Of a DNA stretch of 64,000 bases, positions 23,495 through 33,000 are shown piece after piece. This DNA comes from Datura wrightii (lineage: Eukaryota > Streptophyta > Magnoliopsida > Solanales > Solanaceae). Below the pieces are notes generated by a model that saw only the letters and a list, made by a program, of their open reading frames with translations, did no database searches and had not been told where the DNA came from. Location: positions 40,261,001 to 40,325,000 of the forward strand of contig JASDFA010000019.1 in assembly GCA_035772735.1 (NCBI GenBank), written 5' to 3'. Numbering within the stretch: the stretch's first letter is position 1; every line of letters begins with the position of its first letter. Both the position numbers and the translations under genes were made by a program.

Positions 23495-25977
23495 TGCCTC
23501 GAGTGTACACCCTGGAGAGTCAGAGGTGACCCCAAGTCAACCCCTGGTCGATTATACACTGGCATTCTGAGCAACATAAAAATATATACAGCGGAAGTTT
23601 AAAACAAATATAAATTCTTGAAAATATTAGAACAAAACTACAAGTTGAACAAAACCCAATCTGAATTTAAAAAATAAATCTACGTCTGAAAGCCACTATG
23701 ACTGATGAGCTACTGGGACAAACCCTCAGCTAACTCCAAATCTAGATAAAAGGAAGAAAAGTATAACTGAAATAATAAATCTCCGTCCTTGAAGGATGAG
23801 GACTCACCAACTGGAATAGTTCAGATCTTCGTTGAACTGTTGGCTAATGGAGTTGAGATAGAGATCCTACAGCTGTATCATGAAACGATACAGCATAAAA
23901 GTATGCATCAGTACTTTGAATATATTGAGTAAGTGAGAGAAACCACACACAATGGAATAAATACAAGAGAAATGTTGAACTGAATGACATGCAATGACCA
24001 ACTAATGCTAATGATCTGAATATCTGAAAAACTAAGGTGGTCTAGAAGACCCTGTATGATGGTCAAAGCATGTTCTAAGTCTGGAATGTTGATCTGGACT
24101 ATACTGAACTTAGACTAGACTAAATGACTAGTGGTAGAGTCTATAACCGACATGTAACCAGGTGAGCTAGACGTGGAGTCCGATATATACACTCATCGGT
24201 AGGATCCAATATACCTTGCCAGGATATAAAAGCATGAACTGTGATCACAAAAGTATGGGGGCCAGTCAGGCCAATAAATATTGTAACCTACGCAGGCAAC
24301 ATAGTTCTGGGAACCTGGGTGCGTTGGAACCCCGTCCACTCGGTGCTAAGTACTACTGTAACTGGATAATCCTAGATTAAATACTAAGCTGATAGCTTGA
24401 AACTGGGGCCCAAGACTAGTTAGGAATACATATCTGAAAGTATCCCGAGAGTCTTATCGGATCATATTCTAAAATTGGGTTCTAGACTGGTTAGAGTTGC
24501 TTATCTAGAAGCGTCATAACCGTCTAAGAACAAACTGTAATCTGAACTGGGATCTTAAGGCTAGTCAGAGCTATATATCTAAAGTTCCATGACCGCCTAG
24601 TGGACCAATATACTGAATTTTGAATCTGATTCTGATAACTGGGAGGTAATACTGACACCTTGAAAAATTCTGTAGTCAAACTGATCAGCTGACATATCTA
24701 ACAGACACTGAGTACTCTCACATTTTAACTAAATCTAGGCAACCATGTATCTGACTGAGAATTTAGCTTATAAAATAATATGGAAATTCACCACATTGAT
24801 ATAATCAGAAAATTTCAAGGTTAATCACTTTAACAAGATTCTAGTCTTTTCTACTCTCAAGGACTAGGCTAAACTCAATGTATAGGGATAAGCATCAATA
24901 TTGTCACTAACCTGTGGAAAATATCCATAATTAATATAACATAATGATTCCACATGGATTAAATGCAGCATTACCAAAAATTTCTTAACATTTGAAAATC
25001 TGCAGGGCTAGAATTCACTTTTACTGGAATAACATCAACTTAATCATGAACTGATGGAAATCATGTCTAAAATAATCATGGATATCATTCTATGTGAATT
25101 CAAAGAAAACAACATATATTATCTTCATATTCGAGATCCCAGGGCTAAAGTTTATAGAGAAACTAGAGAAGGATTTTGGGGGACATAAGGGAAGAACTAT
25201 CCCCTTGTTGAATTTCCACATACGTGATAAAGAAAATCGACAAAATTCCTTGAGAATCTAAGGAGAAGTAGGCTGCCCTAGTTCTTACTCTGAGAGTCCC
25301 TGAGAGAAAATTCTATGATTTGTTTTCTGAAGGTTTGAGTGGGGAATGGGGAAAGAAACCGTTTAACCCTACTAATAAGTCTGAAAATATATTTAAAACG
25401 ATGTAGTTTAAAGTTTAGGAGGGTAGAAAATTACTGAAAGACCCTTGAAAACTCGCAGGAAAAACTGACTATCAATCCCCACGGGTGACCTAACGGGACC
25501 ACGATCGTTGTCATACCCGTGAGGTGCACTGCCTAGAAATTATGGACGGTCACCACGATGGACCTAACGACTCGTTCTTTGTGGCCACAACTCATGGCTT
25601 GACCCGTGAAGTCCACTGCTTCTCAAACCTACAAGGCTCGTAATGGAAGACCTCACAATTCGTTCCCGGTGACCACGACTTGTGGTCACAACTCGTTACG
25701 TGCACTGCCTCTTTTCACCTCTTTACCCAAACCCAACTCACCAAGACTGACCTATCGGCTCGTGGGGCCTGACCATGAGTCGTGGTCATGCCCATGGGGA
25801 CCTTATCTTATTTCTCAAGTTTTCAAATTCCTTACCTAGCCTCCCCACGAGTCACATCACGACTCATGGGCTGCTCTCATGGATCATCTCACGATCCGTC
25901 CTAATGTCTGGTGCCAGTTTTGAGTTTTTCTCCATTTCAACTCCCAGGTCTGATCTTTGGGCTTCCAGGGTATAATA
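23495..25977 (-). repeat. 5' LTR of gypsy copy 2
   Basis: Pairs with 16,864-19,339 over its whole length with scattered substitutions and small indels. Ends TGCCTCGAG and GGGTATAATA (terminal CA mutated to TA). Confidence 0.95.
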
Positions 25978-26089
25978 GAATTATTGTACACAATGCATGA
26001 ATTTAGTTATAAAGAATTTAAGTGCTTGATTGACATGGGACAAGTGATGTAAGGAATGGGTAAGTTTCTACAACTTCTATTTATATTCA

Positions 26090-26465
26090 ATTAAGCAGTT
26101 GTTGTATTTTATTAATCTTCTACAGTAGATTCAGCAACTATTGTATCTGTTGCAGCAATTTCATTAATATGCTGTAGCAGATGCAACAACTGCTACATAT
26201 GTTGCAGCAACTCAATGAAATTGTTGTTATAGATGCAACAACTGCAATATATCTCTTAAGTTACCGCAACAGATGCAACAATTGTTGAATCTGTTGTAAT
26301 ATATTTGTTAAGATTTTGCAGTAGATGCAACAAATGCACCAAATTGTTGCATCTATTGCAATACTTCCATTAAGTTGCTGCAACAAGTGAAGCAACTGTT
26401 GTAACTGTTGCAGCAGATTCATTAAGTTGTTGCAGCAGATTCATTAAGTTGTTGCAGCAAGTAAT
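26090..26465. repeat. Irregular TTGTTGCAGCAA-type repeat
   Basis: Short units (CATTAAGTTGYTGCAGCAA and CAACTRTTGTATCTGTTGC) recur every 35-65 bases. The region before it (25,978-26,090) continues the broken element frame. Confidence 0.75.
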
Positions 26466-26499
26466 ACTATCTTTTCTTTTTATAGTATATAGATGAAAT

Positions 26500-27150
26500 A
26501 TTGTCTCTAATGTGTATTATACATATAGACTACTCTAACTGCTATGATCTCATAGACATAATACTAGATCTCAACTTCTACAACCTTATGAAGAATGTGT
26601 ATAACAAGTTGAGTGAGAAAAGTCTATAGCCGAGTGTTGTCCAGTTAAAACAAAGTCTTGATGAATATAATTTTACTAAATATTTTCTTGATTACTGAAA
26701 AGGTTCCAGAATCTATCCAAGAGGTGTCCCATGGCTTGGGACCAAAAGAATCTTCACTATGATGACCCTTGACAAGAAATATTTTATCGCTCTTGAATTC
26801 TTGATCAATGATGGAGTGATAAATGTTTATGATTGCAACATTCCTTGCTACCCAAAAGATGATGTCTTACTACACATTCAACTAGTGATGGAATTACGGC
26901 CTAGGTTCTTGAAACAAAATGGTATGTTCTACCACTTATCGCCCAAGTTGCTCAATAAAGAGTAGATCTATGAAAGAAAGAAGGGTCTCCCCAAGAATGA
27001 CATTGGGACATCATGAGGTCCTTATTCACTTGCCTTCATTGAGCATCTGATTACCAACAGTTTGATGAATCTCATGAATGACAGTACTATTGAACGGATG
27101 TGGTGGAGATGGGTTGTGGGGGCAGTTGATAAGGAATTAGTGTTGTAAGG
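26500..27150 (+). pseudogene. Ulp1/C48-type cysteine protease domain carried by a Mutator-like element, inactivated
   Basis: Readable pieces: LDEYNFTKYFLDY near 26,653, then an open stretch 26,759-26,962 with IALEFLINDGVINVYDCNIPCY, the conserved sheet of Ulp1-like domains in plant Mutator-like (KIMULE-type) elements. It continues after a stop (NKE*IYER) to GTS*GPYSLAFIEHL. In this family the position of that last stop (27,014-27,016, TGA) is the catalytic Cys, in GxxCGxY context. The domain would cleave SUMO-like conjugates; its role for the transposon is not settled. The N-terminal part of the protein lies before the gypsy insertion (16,285-16,863). Confidence 0.7.
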
Positions 27151-27339
27151 TGGTTGAGAAGCTGATTGTTTTTATGAAAACTTCATTGAACAATTTGTTG
27201 AATATTTTTAAATTATTATTTATGTTTAAGTCTTGTTGTCGAACAACCTGCCCTAAGGTGGGCTAAACATCATATATTTGAAGTTATGTGAATGTATATG
27301 TTTTAATGTTTAATATATTTTGCATTTTTTATATTTTAA

Positions 27340-28140
27340 TATTCTGCAACAAGTTATGTTACTTGCTAGAAAAATCTCAACAATTAAGTCATATACTAAC
27401 ATAGTTGTTGCAGAAAGTATATAACTTGTCGCAGCAAGTTAGTTAAGTTGTTTGAAAATTCTCAACAAGTACATAACTTGTTACAACAACTTAGTTTACT
27501 TGCTGAAATTTTCCAACAACTAAATTACTTATTCAAACAAGTCGTGTTACTTGCTGTAAAATACCAGTAATTAAGTCATATGGTAAAATAATTATTGCAT
27601 TAGTTAAATAAGTTGTTTCAGCAAGTAAACTAAGTTGTTGTAGCAAGTTAGTAAAGTTGTTTGAAAATTCTCAACAAGTAGATAACTTGTTGCAACAACT
27701 TAGTTTACTTGCTGAAATTTTTCAACAACTAAATTACTTGTTCAAACAAGTCGTGTTACTTGCTGTAAAATATCAATAATTAAGTCATATGGTAAAATAA
27801 TTATTGCATTGATTAAACAAGTTGTTTCAGCAAGTAAACTAAGTTGTTGCAGCAAGTTAGTAAAGTTGTTTGAAAATTCTCAACAAGTAGATAACTTGTT
27901 GCAACAACTTAGTTTACTTGCTGAAATTTTTCAATAAGTAAATAACTTGTTCAAACAAGTCATGTTACTTGCTGGAAAATCTCAACAATTAAGTCATATG
28001 GTAAAACAATTGTTGCAACAAGTATATAACTTAATGTAGCAAGTTAATTAAGTTTTTTGAAAATTCTCAACAATTAGATAACTTGTTGCAACAAGTCATG
28101 ATACTTGCTGAAACAAGTCCAATAAGTCGATTAGTTGTTG
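27340..28140. repeat. Tandem array, period about 210 bp, palindrome-based
   Basis: The marker CTCAACAAGTAGATAACTTG recurs at 27,461, 27,670, 27,880 and 28,067 (spacings 209, 210 and 187). Each unit contains TTGTTGCAACAACTTAG and the inverse AAGTTGTTGCAGCAAG, so each unit can fold on itself. 27,150-27,340 is spacer with no feature. Confidence 0.88.
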
Positions 28141-28149
28141 CAACAAATT

Positions 28150-28935
28150 CTTAGCTATCACGATAATATTTTTACTCAATTCACCATTAAATCTAGCTTT
28201 GAGTCCTTAAATGCATTTAATTCACTATATTTAATAATAAATGTGATTGATCCAAGCAATTCATTATCAAATTACTCGACTAAAGTTGACTATGCGTACA
28301 ATTGCTCAATCAGTCGTCTATTATGATAAAATTACTATGTATTATTAAAGAACACTATTAAATATATATTCAATTCATAATTAAATATAACTGATCTAAG
28401 AAATTCATAATTAAATTACCCGATTAAAGTTGAGTATGCTCACAATTGCTCAATCGATCGTCTATTATGATCAAATTACTATGTCATTATTAAAGAACTC
28501 TATTAAATCTAACTTTGAGTCTTTAAATTCATTTAATTTACTATATTTAATAATAAATATAATTTATTCAAGAAATTCATGATCAAATTACTCGATTAAA
28601 GTTGACTACGCGTATAATTACTCGATCGATAGTCTATTATGATCAAATTACTATGTCGTTGTTAAAGAATACCATTAAATCTATATTTGAGTCCTTAAAT
28701 GCATTTAATTCACTATATTTAACAATAAATATGATTGATCTAAGCAATTCATGATCAAATTACTCGATTAAAATTGACTACGCGTATAATTGCTCGAACG
28801 ATCGTCTACTATGATCAAATTACTATGTCTTTATTAAAAAAACATATCAAATCTAGATTTGAGTCTTTAAATGCATTTAAAATTTACTATATTTAACAAT
28901 AAATATGATTGATTCAAGCAATTCATAATCAAATT
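28150..28935. repeat. Tandem array, period about 172 bp, AT-rich
   Basis: ATTCATGATCAAATTACTCGATTAAA and variants recur at about 28,258, 28,402, 28,574, 28,746 and 28,918. One unit is about 28 bp short. Units also share CTATGTCATTATTAAAGAAC and GAGTCYTTAAATGCATTTAA. The palindrome of the neighbouring arrays is absent. Confidence 0.88.
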
Positions 28936-28939
28936 AGTC

Positions 28940-29510
28940 TGAACTTGCTACAACAAGTACAACAGTTGTTTGAAAATTTATAGCAAGTTTATGAGTTATT
29001 GCAACAAATCAGGTTACTTGTTTGAAATTATTCAGAAAGTGCAATAGTTGTTGGCACCTGTTAGGCCAGTTGTTTGAAAATTAACAACAAGTTTATCAGT
29101 TATTGGAGCAAATTAGTTTACTTTTTTGAAATTGTCCAGCAAGTGCAACAGTTGTTAGCACCTGTCAAGCCAGATGTTTGAAAATTTACAGCAATTTTAA
29201 CAGTTGTTCTAGAAGATTAGGTTATTTATTTGAAATTGCCTAGCAAGTGGAATAGTTGTTGGCACCTGTCAGGCTAGTTGTTTGAAAATTCACAGAAAGT
29301 TTATCAGTTGTTGCAACAGATTAGGTTATTTGAAATTGTCCAGCAAGTGCAACAGTTGTTGGCACCTGTCAGGCCAGTTGTTTAAAAATTCACAGAAAGT
29401 TTATCAGTTGTTGCAGCAAATTAGATTACCTGTTTGAAATTTTTCAGCAAGTGCAACAGTTGCTGGCACCTGTCAAGAAACTTATTTGAAAATTCACAGC
29501 AAGTTTATGA
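28940..29510. repeat. Tandem array, period about 104 bp
   Basis: GTTGGCACCTGTCAGGCCAG and variants recur at about 29,051, 29,156, 29,261, 29,361 and 29,464. Units also include TTATCAGTTGTTGCAACA and TTTGAAATTGTCCAGCAAG. Confidence 0.88.
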
Positions 29511-29589
29511 GAATATGAATCAAGTACTCAAACAAACAAAAATAAATTTTGTTATTACAAGTAAGATCAGATCGGTTTCTATGTAGAAG

Positions 29590-29890
29590 TTCACTCCTTG
29601 CATGTGGTTCTTTTGTGTCCAACCCTTTTGCATATGGAGCATTTATTTTTCTTTGTCAGAAATGATTCCCCGATTGATGCTCTCCTCTTCATATGCCTTT
29701 TATTCAGGTTTTTTGACTCAAATGGTGATAATTTTATTCATCAAATCTTCATACGTGATGTCTCTATTCACAATCATCGTTATCGTCTCTACCATGCCTG
29801 TACCCTTTCAATACCAAATATAGCGGTTGTTGTATTCAATTCATTCACCATGGCGATCAAATTATATTGTTATTTTATCCCCCATTAATA
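29590..29890 (-). pseudogene. Mutator-like transposase remnant: N-terminal piece joined to the C-terminal zinc knuckle
   Basis: On the minus strand about 29,870-29,715 reads METIT-like sequence followed by IVNRDITYEDLMNKI, resembling the N-terminal PB1-like region of plant MULE proteins. A stop and frame change follow at about 29,715. Then 29,710-29,602 gives KRRASIGESFLTKKNK and the CCHC knuckle CSICKRVGHKRTTC, ending in a stop (TGA) at 29,600. The transposase DDE core normally between them is absent. The knuckle is at the protein C-terminus in MULE transposases, which supports the family call. Confidence 0.65.
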
Positions 29891-29939
29891 TTATTTTATT
29901 TTAAAGTAAAAAGAATTAGTCATTATAGGAGAAAAAACT

Positions 29940-30250
29940 GTGATAAAATAAAACAACTATTATAATGGTTGCAACAACTACTGAAGCTATTGCAGCAACT
30001 TCTGAAGCTATTACAATAACTGTTGTAGTTGTTGCAACAACTTAGAGAGTTGCTTAAACAATTACAATAATTGTTGTAGCAACTTAGAGAGTTGTTGTAA
30101 CAGCTCGCTGACCTTCGTCTATGTATTAACCAAAATATGTAGAAGATGTCCAACAACTCCGACAGTTGTTACAACCATTCTAGTGATTGTTGTAACAACT
30201 AATATTAATTTAGAAAAGGATGTAACAGTTATTCCAGATATTATAACAAC
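29940..30250. repeat. Irregular TTGTTGTAGCAAC/GTTGCAACAAC repeat zone
   Basis: Short inverted units around 29,960-30,100 and 30,150-30,240, between the transposase remnant and the next regular array. Confidence 0.7.
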
Positions 30251-30299
30251 TATTGCAACTTCTTTATAAATTATTGCGAAAATATTAGAAGCTTTTTTA

Positions 30300-30965
30300 C
30301 AAAAAATTACGCAGTTGTTGCAACAACTAACAACAAAAGTCGCAATTGTTGTTGCACTTGTTGCAGCAAGTACAACAACTGCTACGGCAAGTACAACAAC
30401 TGTTGTAGTTATTGTAGAAAGTACAACAATTGTTGCAACTTCTTTGTAAGTTATTGGAATAATTTAGAAGTTTTTTTTATTATACATTACTCAGTTGTTG
30501 CAACAACTAACAACAAAAGGTGCAGTTGTTATTGCAGTTGTTCCAATAAGTACAACAATTGTTGCAGTTGTTGCAACGTCTTTATTAGTTTTTGGAAAAA
30601 TTTTAAATCTTTTTTTTACTATAAATTACTCAGTTGTTGTAACAATAACAACAAAAGGTGCAGTTATCGCAGCAAGTACAACAACTGTTGCAGTTGTTGC
30701 AGCAAGTGCAGCAACTGTTGCAACTTCTTTATAAGTTATTGTAGAAAAATCAGAAGATTTTTTACAATAGATTGCTCAGTTGTTGCAACAACTAACAGCA
30801 AAAGGTGCAGCAGCTGCTGCAATTGTTGCACCAAGTACAACAACTGTTGTAACTTCTTTATCAGTTGTTGCAAAAAAAATAGAAGCATTTTTACAATAGA
30901 TTACTCAGTTGTTACAACAACTGTAACTACTACTGAATTTGTTGAAAAAATATAATTTTACCCAG
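30300..30965. repeat. Tandem array, period about 130-180 bp, palindrome-based
   Basis: CTCAGTTGTTGCAACAACTAACA and variants start units at about 30,306, 30,486, 30,624, 30,773 and 30,900. Each unit then carries GCAGCAAGTACAACAACTG, CAACTTCTTTATAAGTTAT and a short T-run. Plus-strand translation gives Thr/Val/Ala-rich frames (30,495-30,734) that are only repeat shadows. Confidence 0.85.
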
Positions 30966-31074
30966 ATGAATAATACACACAAAACGACATGTGACTTATT
31001 TAATGTAATTTTCTTGCTTTTACAAGGAAATCTAGCCCAAAATGTGTGAGTTGGTGAATTTTTTTTCCACCAAA

Positions 31075-31190
31075 TCTTTAAGAAGAAGAAGAAGATTATG
31101 ACGTTGATGATGAAAAGGAGAGGGAGGAACAACAATAGCAACAACAACAGCAACAACAACAAATGGATGAAGAAGAAGAGCAGGTCGTTG
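31075..31190. repeat. GAA/CAA trinucleotide-rich stretch at the right end of the Mutator-like region
   Basis: AAGAAGAAGAAG at 31,080 followed by (CAA/CAG)n at 31,130-31,163 and GAAGAAGAAGAG. Beyond 31,200 the sequence becomes ordinary AT-rich DNA to about 31,395 with nothing recognised. Confidence 0.75.
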
Positions 31191-31399
31191 ATTTTGGCGG
31201 GTATTTTTCCCCCTTTTAGGTATTTAGGGTTTTATATAAGTTGGGTCAAAGTGTAAAAATAAAAAGATGGGGGCTTATTCCAAAAGTGATCAAATATCTT
31301 CAAACACTAATTATAAACTTGTCACCTCTACTCAATGATTAAAACTTGTGTCACTTTTTTTAAATTTTGAATTTTTTTATTACCCTTAATTCACTCACC

Positions 31400-31795
31400 C
31401 TGGTTAGTTAGGTATTTGAGAGTTGTCTCACTTTTACTAGTAGTTGTGGTATTACTCCGGGAGTTACTTGTTATTCCATTTCTTTAACTATTTAATGTTT
31501 CTTGCACTTTGATTATTGTATTATTTTATTATAGTGACTGTTCCTTTTTAGTATGTTTTGTTATGCGTTCTTTAGAATTTTTGTCTTGGTTTCTTCACTC
31601 CTATTGCTTTTGTTTTTCAAACTACTTTATATTATTTTTGCTTGAGCCGATGATCTATCAGAAACAACCTCTCTACCTCTCAAGGTAGAGGTAAGGTCTA
31701 CTTACACACTATCCTACTCAGACCCCACTTGTGGGATTATATCGAGTATTTATTATTGTTGTTGTTGTGTATTTATTGTCCATATTGTTGTTGTT
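31400..31795 (+). mobile_element. 5'-truncated RTE LINE, 3' UTR with (TTG)n tail
   Basis: From GGTATTTGAGAGTTGTCTCAC to GTTGTTGTTGTG it matches 32,630-32,985. It contains the shared tail: TATCAGAAACAACCTCTCTA, AAGGTCTACTTACAC, CCCACTTGTGGGATTATATC and the terminal TTG repeat. Confidence 0.85.
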
Positions 31796-31799
31796 GTGT

Positions 31800-32524
31800 A
31801 TTTTAGTTCTGCATGTTTATGACTTATAATATTATGTTTTTAGCAGGTTGACCCAATGATCAGTTTGTAAGTTTTTACTTATGATTTCAGCTATGACAAG
31901 TCATATGACCCTATTTTCAGCTTTAGGTCATTCTATTCAGAAAAAAAATTTTAGTTCATGACTATACATGTTTTTGGATATCAGCATGCAGTCGTTACTC
32001 TCATGATCTTATGATTTATGTTATGTGCATGATTTCAGTTATACTTACTCAGCCTGTTTTACTTAACTTACATATTCAGTACATTTCAAGTACTAACCAC
32101 ATAATCTATGTTGTATCGTTTCATGATACAGGTTCAGATGCTCAGACTCAGTTCCACCGTTAGTTCAGTTTCCCCTCAGTCTAGCTCAGTTCCCGCTGTT
32201 GGTGAGTCCTTATCATCTGAGGACCTTCAACTTAGTGTTTGATTATGTAATTTCAGTTTCAAACTTTTATCGAGCTAGTTGGGGATGTTATCCCATCAAC
32301 TCTTCTGTTATGTTAGAGGCTTTTCAGACAATGTGTAGAAGCTCAGCTTGTCAACGCTGACTTTATTTATGATCATTATGTACGCAGACTTCCGCTTATT
32401 CATATTTAGTTTATCAGTTTCCATTAATCTATGTTCTTTAGCCGCTACGTTCATGCCATGGGTCGACTTGAAACCATTCATGATTTTAAGTTTCGCTCGG
32501 TCTGGACCTATGTTTGGGTCATGA
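31800..32524 (+). repeat. Partial gypsy LTR (R-U5 half)
   Basis: Plus-strand copy of the half-LTR seen inverted at 12,856-13,300. It carries GTATCGTTTCATGATAC near 32,115, GGTGAGTCCTTATCATCTGAGG near 32,200, and GGGGATGTTATCCCATCAAC near 32,280. It ends GGGTCATGAAAA, where LINE sequence resumes. The U3 half is missing. Confidence 0.78.
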
Positions 32525-33000
32525 AAAGTGATTAGACTGGACATAATGCAGCTTCAGCTTACCAAGAACATGATCCTAGATAAGAGGTTATGGAGGATAT
32601 AGATAAAGGTAGAGGGTTGGTAAGGTATTTGAGAGTTGTCTCACTTTTTTTTTCCTTACTAGTAGTCGTGGTATTACTCCGGAGTTTCTTGTTATTCCAT
32701 TTCTATTACTATTTAATGTTTCTTACACTTCGATTATCGTATCATTTTATTGTAATGATTGTTCCTTTAGTATGTTTTATCATGTGTTCTTTAGCATTTT
32801 TGTATTGGTTTCTTCACTCTTATTGCTTTCATTTTTCAAACTACTTTATATTATTTTTACTTGAGCCGAGGGTCTATTAGAAACAACCTCTCTACCTCCC
32901 AAGGTAGAAGTAAAGCCTACTTACATACTATCCTCAGACCTCACTTGCGGGATTATATCAAGTATTTTATTGTTGTTGTTGTGTATTTGTTGTCCAAATT
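32525..33000 (+). mobile_element. RTE LINE 3' end (ORF2 end plus 3' UTR)
   Basis: Starts GTGATTAGACTGGACATAATG, matching 12,690 onward and 53,785 onward, and runs through the 3' UTR to a (TTG)n tail at 32,965-32,985. Its left part abuts the LTR fragment, so this LINE had been hit by a gypsy element. Confidence 0.85.

Larger units (their letters stand above)
16864..25977 (-). mobile_element. Complete Ty3/gypsy Tekay/Del-like retrotransposon copy 2, integrase core deleted
   Basis: A 9.1-kb element with 5-bp target duplication GAATT at 16,859-16,863 and 25,978-25,982, two similar LTRs (16,864-19,339 and 23,495-25,977), a PBS and a PPT. Minus-strand order: gag, protease, RT, RNase H, then directly the integrase C-terminus with a chromodomain-like end. 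The H2C2 zinc finger and DDE core of integrase are missing. Stops and frameshifts occur through gag and pol, and the RT active site reads FIND instead of FIDD. It is inserted in the Mutator-like/Ulp1 element. The LTRs remain very alike, so the insertion is fairly young compared with copy 1's surroundings. Confidence 0.96.

Noticed and set aside
27340..30965. CRISPR-like regular repeats
   Set aside because: Units are long, degenerate, contiguous without unique spacers, and the DNA is plant nuclear.
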